DNA of 64,000 nt from Brachypodium distachyon (GCF_000005505.3 NC_016132.3:1178001-1242000), one strand, 5' to 3'. Positions 19,276-31,564 are shown, counted from the stretch's first letter. Numbers and translations: made by a program. The notes: generated by a model not told the origin, from the sequence alone.

Positions 19276-21339
19276 ATGGCATCTAGAGCCATGAAGAACG
19301 AAGCCGAGTGCAGCGCCGCCAAGAAGACGGAGGTGGCCCTGGCGGCGGCGGCGCCCGCCGGTTTCACTTTCACCATGGACGACCACGACATCCTTGAGTG
19401 CCCCATCTGCTCCCACCCGCTGCGCCCTCCCGTTTTCAAGGTATACCCTCCCTCCGTTCATCTGTTCCCAAACCCTACAAGCTCCTCCTCCTCCTCCTCA
19501 ATGATGTCAGTGCATGCATATATATGTCCAAGAAACATTTTTTCGTATGCTATAGTATGCAACGAGTCTGTTACTTTGATTTGGTTGCCCAACTGTAGGT
19601 AGGATAGATGTTCCCCACTGAGCTTACTTCAAAATTACTAGCAAATAAATCCTGAAATGGAACTTTTTTTTTGCGGGGACCTGAAATGGAACTTGGATGC
19701 CAGGCTCTCTGGGTTTTGCTGTCTGTTTTCTAAAATTAAATGTCGTTCAATCAGTAAAGGCTAAAGAGTTTCCGTGTCTTAAAGTTTCTCATTGTACGCA
19801 AACCCAAATCACAGAGAACTGTGTTATAGCAAATTAGCAATCACTAGTACTTGATCGAATTAAAAATTAATTAATCAGGGTTGAAAATTGTAGCGTCAAA
19901 GCTTATTTGATGGTGCAACTATGACTCTATGAGTCTGCTATGCTACTCCGGCGAGATATGAATAGGATGGTGCGCCTTTCCACTATACTCCTCCGAAAAT
20001 GTGGTGACCATCAATCTCCTTCTTTGGTCTAACTTTGAGGAGATCACTGTTATATATGACTGCTAGAATATAATGTTCTATCGATCATTAGCACCTTCAC
20101 ATATTTCAATATCCGTAAGTTTCTAATGCGAAAGTAAAAAACGGTTGTAACCTGAACTCTAAGTGTACCGATTGGCTCAAATTGTTCTGATGGCATACTG
20201 CTGGCTTAGACAATTCATCAGGTATGGCCAGAATAGCCACAACTACATATGATGCCAACATAGTTAAACTCTCAAATAACAGTTGCACATGATGAACTTG
20301 GGCATTCTAATTGGTAGGCTATTTAGCTTATTTAATTGGGATCCCTATTTAATTACATGCAAGGAACTCCATTTTGCTCCATTCACTTTTCTGCTTTGTG
20401 CATTTTTTAACTGGAACTATTTTACGGGAATTCCTCAATGCAATGCATACTTCCAAATTCTCATGTTTGTTCACCATTTCAGTTGCACTTCATTTAGCTA
20501 AAGTTGTTACCTTTTTTTACCCAATTTTTTCCGGGAAACAGTAGGCCAAATGACGACCTACTGCAAATTTTATTGATAAATATGTTACAATGAAAGAAAA
20601 ATAAGTTACAAACTTACAATGCCGGTTATCAGGGAAGGTTTATCATTCATATATCATTACTGATTCATTTTCTCTTCCTCAGTGCACTGTGGGGCATCTC
20701 ATATGTTCATCTTGCCATGACAAGCTCCTAGACAAAGACATGTGCCACTTCTGCTGCCTCTCCACAGTTTACAAGCGCTGCTACACGGCAGAACGTCTCG
20801 TCCAATCCATCAAAGTTGCATGCTCCAATGGCAACCATGGATGCGCTGCAAAGATAAAGTACTACCAGAAAGAAGACCATGAGAAAACTTGCCCACATGC
20901 GCCATGCTTCTGTCCGGAAACCGGCTGCGGCTTCAGCGGGACAACCGTGGCGCTTCTGGACCATCTTTGTGGCCAGCACAAGTGGCACTCGTCCAATCTC
21001 AAAGTACAACCGTGAGCTCAGCATCACATCAAACCGGGATCAACCATTCTCGCGGGCGAAGATGGAAACCTTTTCCTGGTTAGCATGCTATTGGATCTCC
21101 GCGGCGCTATCATCATTTCAGTTTGCTGCATCCAGCCTCACGATGCTGGATCCAAGTTCAAATGCACTCTGAATATGGAGACATGCTTTGTAGGACAATA
21201 TGTGATGAAGGCATTCTACACAAGGAGCACTAATCTGCATGATGGGCTGCCTACTGATTGTGATAAATTCCGTGTGCCAAGCAATTTGCTTCGTGGTGGA
21301 ACCACCATGCTGGGTGTGACACTGATCAGGCCAGAATAG
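19276..21339 (+). pseudogene. S3: SINA-like E3 ligase gene with a premature stop
   Basis: Exon 1 (19276-19440, 55 codons) ends CPICSHPLRPPVFK at a GTATAC donor. Exon 2 (20683-21339) starts CTVGHLICSSCHDK.. after a TTCCTCAG acceptor. The RING has all eight ligands, including the last pair CHFC. The SIAH zinc finger is intact (VACSNGNHGC.., CPHAPCFCPETGCGF, H..H). A TGA at 21013-21015 stops the protein after ..SSNLKVQP. The same frame continues without further breaks (HIKPGSTILAGEDGNLFLVS.. to LRGGTTMLGVTLIRPE). As it stands the product would be about 165 residues: RING and zinc finger without the TRAF-like substrate-binding domain. Whether that is a dead copy or a truncated protein cannot be told from sequence. 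A TATA box and a paralogous leader are present. The ~1.2 kb intron holds an old LINE-like 3' end near 20520-20630. Confidence 0.8.
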
Positions 21340-21738
21340 GATCCATGTTTTGTGTAGCTTTTTCTTGAGATAAATTCTTTTATGTACTGTACTAGCTCTT
21401 TTTAGACCAATTCTTTTATGTAGCTAGCTCTCAGTTTCAGTAAAAGCTCCTCTTTTTTTTCTTTTTCTTTTTTTTGAGAATCAGTACAAGCTCCTAGCAG
21501 GTGTACGTTTGTGTTTTCGAGCTGTTCGTGGGCCGGTTATGCTGTTCCTGTTGGGCCCATTACCCCGCCCGACTTCTACCGCGTCTTCCGTTTTCTGTTC
21601 GAAATTTCGAAATTTGAGCCAGAGACAGAGGGCGGGAGTGAGAGGCGGCTCGATTCCCCAATCGGGCGACGAGGCAGCCGGCGGCGCCGCCGTGCCCTGC
21701 AGCCAGGTTCCCGCGCTTCCGCCCGACGGAGGGAAGGG

Positions 21739-24700
21739 ATGGGAACGCAGCAGCAGCAGCAGAAGGAGGAGGGAGAGGAGGGCAGCGCCGTCAAGAGGAG
21801 GAAGGTCGCGGCGGCCGCCGACGTCACCATGGACCTCGAGCTCCTCGACTGCCCCGTCTGCTTCCACCCCCTGCGCCCCCCCGTTTTCCAGGTACCCATG
21901 GATCTGTTGATCTGCGCCGATGCTACTGAAACCCTACAAGCTCCTCACTCCTCAGGGACGATGCCGATTTAACTCTGTTGTTTTGGGCAGAAATAGCGTC
22001 AGTAGAATCTGTACGAACTTTTTGGGAGTCTCAATACTGCGAAGTTCATATGTTATTATTACTTGTACTTCGTGATTCATCTGTTACCTAGTTTGAGTTT
22101 GTTGCCGAACTGCAGGGTGTTGCCGCGAGATTATTTTGTTAGAATTCAGTAACTGATCCTGAAATGGAACTGTTGGATGCCCGGTTTTGGTTTTGCAGTG
22201 GTGAATTGTAAGTGAAGGTCGACATCTCTGAAGAATTAGAACGAAATTAATAGCCCAAACAGAACACCCAATAGTTGAATGTAGATTGATGGGCAATTGC
22301 GCCATTACCCATTAAGTTCATTTAATGTTGCAGCGTGCAAGTAGAGTATGAGTTTGTTACTCAAGTTTTTGTAACCTAAATAAGTAGAACACACTCAGAT
22401 GGAAATTACGGTTGAAGATGTGTGCGCTCTAAAAAATAGTTGGCACATTTTCTTCAATGTACGCCAATTCCAATTACCTTGTCGGAAAGTAAGTTACTAC
22501 ATTTGGGTCGGGATAGTTTGTGCATCTTATGCTAATAGGGATTCATAAGGTCTGTGTATCATCATTGTGGAGAAACCATGAAGTAGGAAAAGTATACTAT
22601 CTTCATTGAAGACATGTCATTTTAAGAATTTGCAGTAGGATGGCTTGGTGTATCTTAGTATAAGAACAACTTCTGTCATACTAGTAGGAGTGAACTGAAT
22701 GTGTGAAAACAGCATCACACACAAAACTAGTTATTAGTTACCTTATGCAATAAATTCGCGTCGAAGGGAAACTCATGTGCATTTCTTTCCTTGTGCACGC
22801 GAAGCCAGCCACCCGTGTTCGATCCCAGTTCTCCGCCATGTGTGTCTGTGGCCTTGGTTGTTACTTCTTATTAAAAAAGCCACAAGGCCTAGTCCGTGTT
22901 GGTCGAGTTTTTTTAGGAACTGGGTGTCGACCAGCTGGCTACTGGGTCATGCACCCAGCTTTCCACCCGCGTTGAGCCCTGTGCTTCACAGGGTTTGTGT
23001 GTCTTGGTTGTTTAATTCTTACTACTAATTAAATAAGGCACAGGTGTAAGTCCTTGTTGGTTGAGTTTTTTTTTTTTGCAAAAGTATGGATGCCATTCTG
23101 TGAGTTGATATTGTAATCTATTTTCGTAGCATGACGGGAAATCCTGGATCCACCCTGCTTGTATGAAAATATTCTGAAGTTTAACCATGTTGTTGGCATA
23201 TACAACTCATCATGTAATATCAACATAGTATTAACTTTCAGATAACAGTTGTGTTTGATGAATTTAAGCTATTCAAACAGAAATGGTTACTGAGCTCATT
23301 TACATGTAGCAAATTCTGGTTTGCTCCAAGCAAAATCTTGAACACACACCTAAGTGTGCTTCATTTTGTATTAGAAGAAGAAGACAAGAAGGCGCAACAG
23401 TTACAAAAGTCAGCCAAAAAGAAACGAAAGCGACAAAGAAAGAACAAGAAGAATGGCCAATGGCCAAACCAAAACAAGAACAGAAACTGAACAGTTAGTC
23501 TACAACAATGCAGGTGTTTGATTTTGTCGCCAAACTGCAGGATCTTGCTGACATTATTTAGTTGGAATTCAGTAACTGATCCTGAAACTAAACCTGGATG
23601 CTAGGTTTTGGTTTTGCGTTGGCGAACTGTAAGTCAAGATTGACATCTCTGAAGAATTAAAATAAAATTAATATCCCTAACACCCAATAGATTGGTGCAG
23701 TGTCTTCAGTTGGTCACTGTATGGAAACCCAAACTGCGAGAGCTATGCTATATTCTCCATCATTCACTAGTTGGTCAAGAAATTGAATTTAGATGGGCAA
23801 CTGCACCATTAAGCTTATTTAATGTTGCAAGTTGCAACTATGAGTTTGTTACTCATGTTTTTTGTAACCTAAAGAAGTAGAACGTATTCAGATGTAAATT
23901 ATGGTTGAAGATGTGTGCCAGCTGTCCAGCTCCTATTGTCTTTGTGCAGTTGTACACCAGCCATGCAGCTCCTGTTGTCTTTGTGGAAAGTATTACTACA
24001 TCAGGGATAGTCTGTGTACCTTATGCAAACTAGGGATTCATAAGGTCTGTGTGTCATCATTGTCTTCATTGAAGAAATGACATTTCAAGAATTTGCAGTA
24101 AGTTGGCTTGGTGTATTTCAGTATGAGAACAACTTTCGTCATACTAGTAGGAGTGAAGTGAATGTGTGAAAACAGCTACACATACAGAACTAGTTATTAG
24201 TTAACTTGTGCAGTAAATTCATGTGCAAGGGAAATACATGTGCATTTCTTTACGTGTGCGTGCCCAGCCTGCCACCGGTGTTCAAGCCTTGTCATGTCAT
24301 GCCCGCCAACAAAACTATTTAACTCTCAGATAAAAGTTGCTGCGACAAATCGAAGGCATTCAAATGGGAATGGTTAATGAGCTCATTTACATGCAAGGAA
24401 TGCTTATTTGCTCCAGTTTTTTTTCCAGTTTCTGGTTATTTTTAACTCGAATCATATAATGGTCATTATAACATGTACTCCATGCAATAAATACTTCCCA
24501 TGTTTGTTCATCATTCAGCTGTATTTATTTCAGTATAAGTTACTAGTATATTTTTTTGATTGATTTTCTCTTGAACACACCTATTTTCCCTTTCATATAT
24601 TTACTGATTCATCTCTGTTCGTCAGTGTACTGTGGGGCATGCCATATGCTCATCTTGCCATGACAAGGTCTTAGAGAAGTGCCACTTCTGCGCCGTCCCC

Positions 24701-25282
24701 ACAGTTTACAATCGCTGCTACATGGTAGAACATGTGGTTGAATCCATCAAAGTTTCTTGTTCCAATGGGAACTATGGATGCACTGCAAGGATAACCTATT
24801 ATCAGAAAGAAGACCACGAGAAAGGTTGCCCATATGCACCATGCTTCTGCCCCGAAACTGGCTGCAGCTTCAGTGGACAGACCGCAATGCTTCTGGACCA
24901 TTTTTCAGGCAAGCACAAGTGGCACTCCCCAAAAGTTGTGTACAGCAAGGCGATGCGGATACGCATCCACATGGGATCGACCGTTCTGGTGGGCGAGGAT
25001 GGGCACCTGTTCCTGGTCAACATGATACTGGAATCCCTTGGTGGTGTCATCTCAGTTTGCAACGTCCAGCCTCACATCACAGGATCCAAGTTCAAATGCA
25101 AGCTGACATCGTCGTGCTCTGAACCAAGCTTTTCTCAGGCTATGGAGTTTCAAACAAGGAGCACCAATCTGTATGATGGTCTGCCGAAAGATTGCTTCCT
25201 CTTCCTTGTGCCGAAGTTGTTGCTTCGAGGCACCGGTGCAAGCACCACAACCATGTTGGGTGTGACGCTCACGCCACAGTAG
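21739..25282 (+). CDS. S4: SINA-like RING/SIAH zinc-finger E3 ubiquitin ligase
   Basis: Exon 1 (21739-21891, 51 codons) starts MGTQQQQQKEEG, has a basic KRRK patch at residues 19-22 (possible nuclear signal) and the RING pair C38/C41. The donor is GTACCC. Exon 2 (24626-25282) follows a TTCGTCAG acceptor and completes the RING with CTVGHAICSSC and CHFC. It then has the SIAH zinc finger (VSCSNGNYGC.., CPYAPCFCPETGCSF, H..H) and the TRAF-like domain, ending LRGTGASTTTMLGVTLTPQ. The frame is open across the junction. The predicted protein is 269 residues, typical of plant SINA-like proteins. The expected role is an E3 ligase that recruits an E2 through the RING and substrate through the C-terminal domain. 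The start was chosen because it follows the leader shared with S3 and precedes the family-type tail. The 2.7 kb intron contains a tandem duplication. Confidence 0.88.
22090..24260 (+). repeat. Tandem duplication of ~1.4 kb inside the S4 intron
   Basis: About 22090-22830 and 23515-24275 are similar along their length. Landmarks are AATTCAGTAACTGATCCTGA, GACATCTCTGAAGAATTA, GGGATTCATAAGGTCTGTGT and ATGTGCATTTCTTT in the same order and spacing. The S3 intron has weaker similarity (near 19640-19700). The duplication roughly doubles the intron without touching exons. Confidence 0.7.
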
Positions 25283-26517
25283 GATGCATGTCCAAGGGAT
25301 GGCACAACCATCAACCATGGTGAGTGTATATAATAGTACTCCGGCCTGTGTTGAATTGGGTTTGACAAGTGAGTGCTTATAAATCTCTCAGTAGCTAGCT
25401 CTCAGTTTTTGGAGGAGGCACTAGTGTTATTTTGGTACTGTTTGGAACCCGAGTGATATTTGATCGGATTGTCCGGTACGGTTTGTACTCTGGGAATTTT
25501 TTTGCTTAAAATTGTAGAAATGATGAACAACTCACGCTACATCGCTGAAGTTGTTCCTTGCCTGACCAGTACTTGAAGTTCTATTAAACTCTCCTGACTA
25601 GTATTTGACACAGAAATTGCCTGGGATTTACATGAACGTGCAGCAACTCATCCAGCAAACTGGAAACATGGTGCAAACCTGGCCCTGTAACTCAGGAGAC
25701 AGCCGAAGCCCTGTTCTTATTCACGATTTGATTTGACATATAATCACATAAAAGCATTGGTTAATGTCATGTAACCTCGAGGCACATAGAGGATCTCCAG
25801 GGGTTTGTTCGTTCAGGGAGGCCGGATCCAGTGGAATGAAGCTTTGCCTAATTTGGATTTGGTTTTTGAAATGACAAACTTTGTCGGTTAGTTCTGGAAG
25901 CCCATTGAATCTGGTCTGGGCCTCCCATGGACTTTCCGGGCCCTTGTTGGGCCCGAACTGGGGCAACCGGGCTTTCTATTTCCAGGGTAGTACAAGTAGC
26001 GTTGTATTCGTCCACTTTACCCTAGTCCGACCGACCAACCGGCGCCGGCGGAACCTAAGCGCCGCTCTACTCCTCATCGACCCCGCCGCATCCGCCGGCC
26101 GCCGCCGCGCCTTCATCAAAAGGTCGCATCCGGTGAGTCTCTCGCTTCGTCTTCCTCCTCCCAGTCGGTTCGCTTCGTCGATCGATTCCCACTCCAGCAT
26201 TAATTTGTTTCTCTACTCCGTAGAGGTTCTGGAGCTGGATCTTTGCACCGATCATCTGTTGATTGAACTGCTCTTCTTGCATCTGCCCCTTTTTTTTAAC
26301 CTGGTTAGTCTGCAGTCCACGTGTTTGCTGATTTGTGTTTGCATCGATTTTGCTTTCTCTTTTTTGCGTACAAGAAAATCAACGTCGATCCTCTAATTCA
26401 CATGGCACATTGTGGACCTGCCTTGGATATTATTGTTGATCGCCTACAAATTATGGAGGGATGTCTTGTGTTTTAACCTATTGGTTTTAAATCTCTATAG
26501 GCCTTGGTTCTAATCTC
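25283..26517. other. S4-S5 intergenic region with probable S5 leader intron
   Basis: No protein-coding gene is supported. The stretch 26000-26130 is GC-rich and looks like a 5' untranslated exon. A donor-like CCG|GTGAGTCT at 26131-26139 and an acceptor-like TCTCTATAG at about 26500 would give a ~365 nt leader intron ending just before the S5 start codon. This is inferred from splice motifs and from similar arrangements at S6 and S11. Confidence 0.4.
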
Positions 26518-27504
26518 ATGGAGGTGACTGGTAACGGCAGCAACAAGGACGGGGATGGTCGGCAAGAGGGAAAGGAGGCTGCCAAGAAGCAGAATGTCAC
26601 CATGGGGATGGAGGTCTTGGACTGCCCTGTCTGCTCTTACCCTCTTCGGCCTCCCATTTTCCAGGTAGTCCAGTGCATTTCTAGTATGCTGACATTTATA
26701 CAAATCATGAGATTGAAATTCTTGTGTCAGTCTGTTTATGTGATGCTGTCTTCTTTTTAATGTGCAAGTCAATTCTGAGCTTGCCTGGTGAATTATTTGC
26801 AGTGTTCCATGGGGCACTTGGTCTGCTCTCCTTGCCGCGACAAGCTCCCGGATAGCAAGTGCCAGGTCTGCTCCGGGGTTGTCCTGCAGAGCAGCTGCTA
26901 CGGCATGGAGCGTGTGGTTGAATCCATCCTTGTACCCTGCCCCTACGCCGAGCACGGATGCACCGAGAGCATCATCTACTACCTCAAGGAAGAACACAAG
27001 AAGGCGTGCCCCCACGCGCCGTGCTTCTGCCCGAACCCTGGCTGCGGCTTCGCTGGCCCAACGGTGGCGCTCCTCGACCACTTCACGGCAGAGCACAAGT
27101 GGCCGACGACAGCGTTCAAGTACAACTATCCGTTTTGTCTCGTTGCCAAGCCTGGCGTGCATGTCCTCCGTGGCCAAGACGGAAACATCTTCCTACTCAA
27201 CGTGGCCTTGCCGATGTCACCCCTGCATGCCGTCTCGCTTGTCTGCATCCAGCCAAACTCCTCCTCGGAGTTGTCCAGTTTCAGATGTTATGTGGATTTC
27301 TCGTGCTGGAAGGAGCATCACCAGCACTCTTCGCTGGAAGCGATCAGAAACTCGTCGCTGTCCGATGGGCTGCCCACGGACTGCTTCTGCTTTGTACCCA
27401 TGGCCTCTGTCAAGCTCAGTATCACCATAAATAACGAGCTGATGCACACCGACGAGGACGGGGATGAGGAGGACGAGGACGAGGAGGAATGCATTATGTT
27501 TTAA
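26518..27504 (+). CDS. S5: SINA-like RING/SIAH zinc-finger E3 ubiquitin ligase
   Basis: Exon 1 (26518-26664, 49 codons) encodes MEVTGNGSNKDGDG.., the family box AKKQNVTMGMEVLDCPVC and LRPPIFQ, with donor GTAGTC. Exon 2 (26803-27504) after ATTTGCAG encodes CSMGHLVCSPC and CQVC. It also encodes a SIAH zinc finger (VPCPYAEHGC.., CPHAPCFCPNPGCGF, H..H) and a complete TRAF-like domain. The protein is 282 residues. All eight RING ligands are present. The tail is strongly acidic (DEDGDEEDEDEEE) and ends CIMF, which superficially resembles a CaaX box; because it follows a low-complexity tail I treat it as coincidence. Next neighbours S4 and S6 lie in the same orientation, in keeping with tandem duplication. 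Expected function: proteasome-linked E3 ligase. Confidence 0.9.
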
Positions 27505-28797
27505 CCAATGCCTCCATTCTCCAATGAGGACGAGGAGGATTTATGAATTCTCTCCATGTGCATGGTACTACCTTCGTTTCATATTTCTTGTCTCAAATTT
27601 GCCCAAAAAACAAGAATTACAGAACGGATTGAGTAATTTTTTGATGCAACTCGTTTGAGGATGCGTACATTGAGAGACAACAATCCTTGAAATTTATGAG
27701 TACTTACCATGTAGCAGTAGACTATCTGATCAGTATGTATTCTCCAATGCATCAATCAGTTTCTATATCTTCAGCCAGCCCCAATAGGTAGAATAACTAC
27801 CGCTGCTATTTGCTATAATCTCTATCAAAGAAAAATGAAGCTTGGATGTCTTGGAGACTTGGACATGATCACTTTGGCAATTATTCGTGTGTTATGCATG
27901 TTGTGAATTACTGCATCCAATGCTGGTATTCGTTTTTTCAGAATTAGTGCTAATGAGAACAAGACATATAACACGCAGAACAAAAAAAAATGGCAGCACG
28001 CAGAACAGAGGCTCAATTGCTTAGGTTCCGAAGGGCCCATGAAAAGAAGCCTAGGTTCCGAATGGCCCATGAAAATATTCACCCAATTCCTGGCAGGGCC
28101 ATATCCAGCTAGCCAACCCTTTCGTCTCCTGCATAAGAAGTCAAGAACAGAGGCACAGCCTGCCGCCGTCGCTCTTGCCGCACCGCCTCCTTTGCTCTCG
28201 TCGGGTTCAGATCATCGAAGCTAGGGGAGAGATCTCGCCGGCAAGAGGGATCGATAGTCGTATCTCCCCTCGGACGAGCAGTGGAGGACGGCGACCAAAC
28301 CGTTGGTGGCGCCGCCGTCAGCAAGCTACACCCAGGCAGGGCGGCGATGGTGACTAGTCCTCGATTCCTCATAGCGGATGCTCCTTGTGGAGGACTACCA
28401 GGTATTTCAGGTACGATCTTGAATCAAAACAGGAATACATTTACCTTTTCCTTCACTGCCTCGTTAGATTTGTTCTCGGTCACTGCAGAATCAGCCAAAA
28501 GCCAAACTCCTCTTTTCCTGAACAATAGAACTAAAAGATGTGAAATTTTGGCACTTCCCGTCTCGATTTGTTGGAAATGTTTTCATTGAATACGTGCTCT
28601 GTTACTTTTGTTTTTGCTAATTTGTGCCGGCTGCCACGCCATTATCTTTTCAATGACTCTTACACATGTCGTGGAACAGAAGTGTAGAACGGAGTGGGTG
28701 GCGAGAGATTGTGTTGATCAACAGGTTTAGAGCTCTCGTACGCCTGCGGTAGCTCTAACAAGCAAGCTGGTACTAGTAGCTTTGGGTTTTGGTGGCG
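27505..28797. other. S5-S6 intergenic region with probable S6 leader intron
   Basis: No gene is supported. GC-rich sequence at 28140-28410 followed by TATTTCAG|GTACGAT (near 28411) looks like a leader exon and donor. GTCGTGGAACAG near 28678 looks like the matching acceptor. The same pattern, with related sequence, precedes S11 and S8. Confidence 0.4.
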
Positions 28798-29965
28798 ATG
28801 GATGGTGATAGCTCTAATAAGAGACAAGGAGAAGCTCAGCCAGAGGGCCAGGACAATGCCAAGAGGCAGAATGTCACCATGGGGATGGATACCCTCGACT
28901 GCCGCATCTGCTCTCAGCCCCTCGAGCCTCCCATTTTCCAGGTAAATGCGCACCGTGATTGTACATATCACTAACTGTGATCAAAACCGGGCTTCAATTT
29001 TCTCTTGCATATAGTATGATTCCTCATGTGGAAATTTGTGTGCTCTATTCCAGTGTCCTAAGGGCGATTTCATCTGCTCGCCCTGCCATGACAAGCTCCC
29101 GGAAAACGAGCGTACTGCTTCTCAGCGCAGCTACGGCATGGAGCGTGTCGTCAACAGCATTTTCGTTCCCTGCAAGCATGGATGCACCACAAAGATCACC
29201 TATTACGAGAAGGAAGAACACGAGATGGGGTGCCCGAGAGCGCCATGGCTCTGCCCGGTCTCTGGCTGTGGCTTCGCTGGTTTATCCACGCCGCTCCTGA
29301 ACCATCTCACCACCTTCCACAAGTTGCCAACTAAAACATTCAAATACTTCACACCGTTTGATATGCAAGTCCAACCGGGATCTCACGTTCTCCGTGGTGG
29401 ATATGGTCATCTCTTCCTGCTCGAAGTGGCGTCGCTGGAGTCCCTCGGCCATGCAGTCTCACTCGTTTGTGCCGAGCCCAAGACTTCGTTGCTACCTATC
29501 AGATGCTCCATCGGTTTCTCGTGCTTCGAAGGCCATTACCAGGTCTCATCGTTGCTTGTTGGACACGTTGGAAGCTCGCCATTGTCTGATGGGTTGCCAG
29601 CGCAATGCTTCTGTATTGTTCCCAAGGTTTCTGGTGGACAACAAACCAATGCCGTGCTCCGGATTACCATAGGTTTATTGTACGATCACCATGAAGAGCT
29701 GGAGGAGGAAGACAGTGACGATGGTAGCTACAATGTGGATGAGGATGACAACATGACGGCAACGTGGAGGATAGGGATCACAGAGGTGGTGGTGGAGGAT
29801 GGCGACGGCGCTGGCTATGAGGAGGAGCAGGACCCTGAGAAGTTGGTGGATGATGATACGACGATAACAATAACAGCTAGGACAAGATGGATGATGACAG
29901 TGACGAAAGAGGAGGAAAAGGCAGACGAGAAGGATGATGACGTGGACGATCACAATGGTGATTGA
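28798..29965 (+). CDS. S6: SINA-like protein with degenerate RING and long acidic tail
   Basis: Exon 1 (28798-28941, 48 codons) starts MDGDSSNKRQGEAQ and ends CRICSQPLEPPIFQ with donor GTAAAT. Exon 2 (29054-29965) after TATTCCAG begins CPKGDFICSPCHDKLPENER. The frame is open throughout (351 residues). The RING is incomplete: the conserved GH is GD, and the final C-x2-C pair is replaced by ERTASQRSYG, so three of eight zinc ligands are lost. The SIAH zinc finger (VPCKHGC.., CPRAPWLCPVSGCGF, H..H) and TRAF-like domain remain. The last ~90 residues are acidic with some T-rich stretches. By knowledge of RING chemistry this protein probably lacks normal E2 activation; it could act as a scaffold or as a dominant partner of intact SINAs. 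That is inference. The start was set by comparison with S8 and S11, which begin at the equivalent ATG. Confidence 0.85.
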
Positions 29966-30011
29966 TGTGTCGGTGCTGCGGCTCAATGAGAATGTCTATG
30001 GTGTCTGCGTG

Positions 30012-30016
30012 CTTTT
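30012..30016. repeat. Target-site duplication (CTTTT) of the copia element, left copy
   Basis: CTTTT precedes the 5' LTR and recurs right after the 3' LTR (35591-35595). A 5 bp duplication is usual for Ty1/copia integration. Confidence 0.85.
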
Positions 30017-30178
30017 TGTTAAGAATAATATATGATCAATTAGTTAGTTATTAGTAGGCAGTTACTACAAAAGTTGGAGACACCAATGCATGTATTGGTG
30101 CCTCTTCAACCTGTATAAGTATCATCATCAATCAATGGAATAAGACACAGAGATTCATTCTCATTTCATTTTACAACA
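30017..30178 (+). repeat. 5' LTR of the copia element (162 bp)
   Basis: It matches the 3' LTR (190 bp) over its first ~60 and last ~90 bp. It lacks a ~47 bp palindromic stretch present in the 3' LTR and has a different short segment near its 3' end (AATGGAATAAGACACAGAG). Confidence 0.88.
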
Positions 30179-30237
30179 CGTTATCACGCACGTAGTTCTA
30201 CCATCACGGAGCAAGAAGAGAAGAAAGGTGAGAAACA

Positions 30238-30921
30238 ATGGCAATCTATGATCTGCCTATAGTTCTTGTCGCCCTCCTCGAGTTCTTCGGCCAAGGAGCA
30301 AGTCGCCGGGGATCTTACCGTCACCGCCGCCGTTGGGCTCGCCGCCGGTGGACCCCACGCCGCCAGACCCGCTCGGGTGGTCACAATGTCCGTCGCGGCC
30401 GCCGGTTCGCCGCCATGGAGACTCTCACCGGCCCTAGCACGGCTGCACCGAACCCCGCAGCGCCGGCCTCGCCGGAATACTTGCCGGCGATGGACTGGAT
30501 CCTCACGGGCCCGGCGCCGCCCATGATAGGTGAAGACGAAGACTTTGCGGCCGCCCTTGCTCCGCCCCCGCTGCCGCTCTACTGCCCCGTACACGGGTAC
30601 GGGCCGTGCCCGACGAGGGACGGCACGGCGCCGCTCCTCCCGTCTCCGACTCCTCATGCGCTGGCCGCCGAAGCCGCTCCACCGGTCGCGGACGCCGGGC
30701 CTTCGGCCACAGACGCTCCACCTCCAGCCTTCAACCTCGTTCCTCCAGCCGATGAAGATGACGGCGAGGTCGTCGACGACGTCCACCTGGAGGCGAGGCG
30801 CCTCCTCCGCAAGTTTGCGGCCGCCATGGCCGCTCACCGCGCAGGGCCGGCCGCCGGTGGCTGGAATGCAGCGGCCCTCGACCTCTCCTCCTCCAATGAG
30901 GGGGGGTCCTCCTTCCCCTAG
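30238..30921 (+). CDS. GC-rich open frame in the 5' part of the copia element, unknown product
   Basis: This is a 227-codon open frame starting MAIYDLPIVLVALLEFFGQG, followed by an Arg-rich stretch and then Ala/Pro-rich sequence (..YLPAMDWILTGPAPP.., VHLEARRLLRKFAAAMAAH). It sits where gag should be, but I see no CCHC zinc knuckle or other Gag feature. Its high GC contrasts with the AT-rich pol region, and the GC-rich block continues untranslated to about 31160. It may be a lineage-specific leader protein, a captured host sequence, or a chance frame. No function is assigned. Confidence 0.3.
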   Translation: MAIYDLPIVLVALLEFFGQGASRRGSYRHRRRWARRRWTPRRQTRSGGHNVRRGRRFAAMETLTGPSTAAPNPAAPASPEYLPAMDWILTGPAPPMIGEDEDFAAALAPPPLPLYCPVHGYGPCPTRDGTAPLLPSPTPHALAAEAAPPVADAGPSATDAPPPAFNLVPPADEDDGEVVDDVHLEARRLLRKFAAAMAAHRAGPAAGGWNAAALDLSSSNEGGSSFP

Positions 30922-31564
30922 GCGCACCGGCGAGTGGGGTGGGCGGCGGCAGCACGGGCGGTGGCGGCGGCGGGATTTGGGGGAGCAGGGGTGGCGGCGG
31001 CGGCGCTGGGGCGAGGTAACCCTAACCCTAACCGCCCGCCCCACCCCCTTTGTAACCACGCCCCTCGGCCCGACCTGGGCCGGCCGAAAGGCCACCAAGG
31101 CCCAGGCCCACGCCCCGAGCCGCTTGCACGCGTGCGCCCTCCCCACTGGCTAAGGCCATTTTGCAGAAAAGCCCAGAACTTCTGGCTATTTACGAATTGG
31201 TCCTTGTATCTATCTAAATAGTTGTATTTTACATACCTATAGGTCCCTGCACTTATGTTTATTTAGATTCCAGTGGTTTTAGGATATATTCCTACTAAAG
31301 ACATATTCCTATGTCAATGTCAATGTAAATATTGTCGTGTTCAATGTGTTTGTATGATATACGTCCCTATTACATGTGATATTTACACTTTGCAATTGAG
31401 ATTTATTTATTTTTCCTTGCATTTTGGAGAGTTTTGCTTCAACAATTAAGTCCTAAAAAGGCACCAAAAATGCCCCAAATTGACTTAATTCAAGAAAAAT
31501 CTCCATTTATGATAAACAAAATTATCATCACGTGATTACCTCAATTTAATATATGCGAATCACA

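Noticed and set aside
26879..27434. Alternative plus-strand frames within S5 exon 2
   Set aside because: Arg/Ser-rich shadows of the true SINA frame.
27490..27501. CaaX-like end (CIMF) of S5 as a prenylation signal
   Set aside because: It follows a low-complexity acidic tail and is not shared with paralogues, so it is likely coincidence.
31016..31032. Telomere-like TAACCCTAACCCTAACC
   Set aside because: Only two and a half units, and the plant telomere unit is CCCTAAA, not CCCTAA. Probably chance in a GC-rich leader.
30184..31146. Arg/Gly-rich 320-codon minus-strand frame in the copia element
   Set aside because: Composition-driven shadow of the GC-rich plus-strand block.
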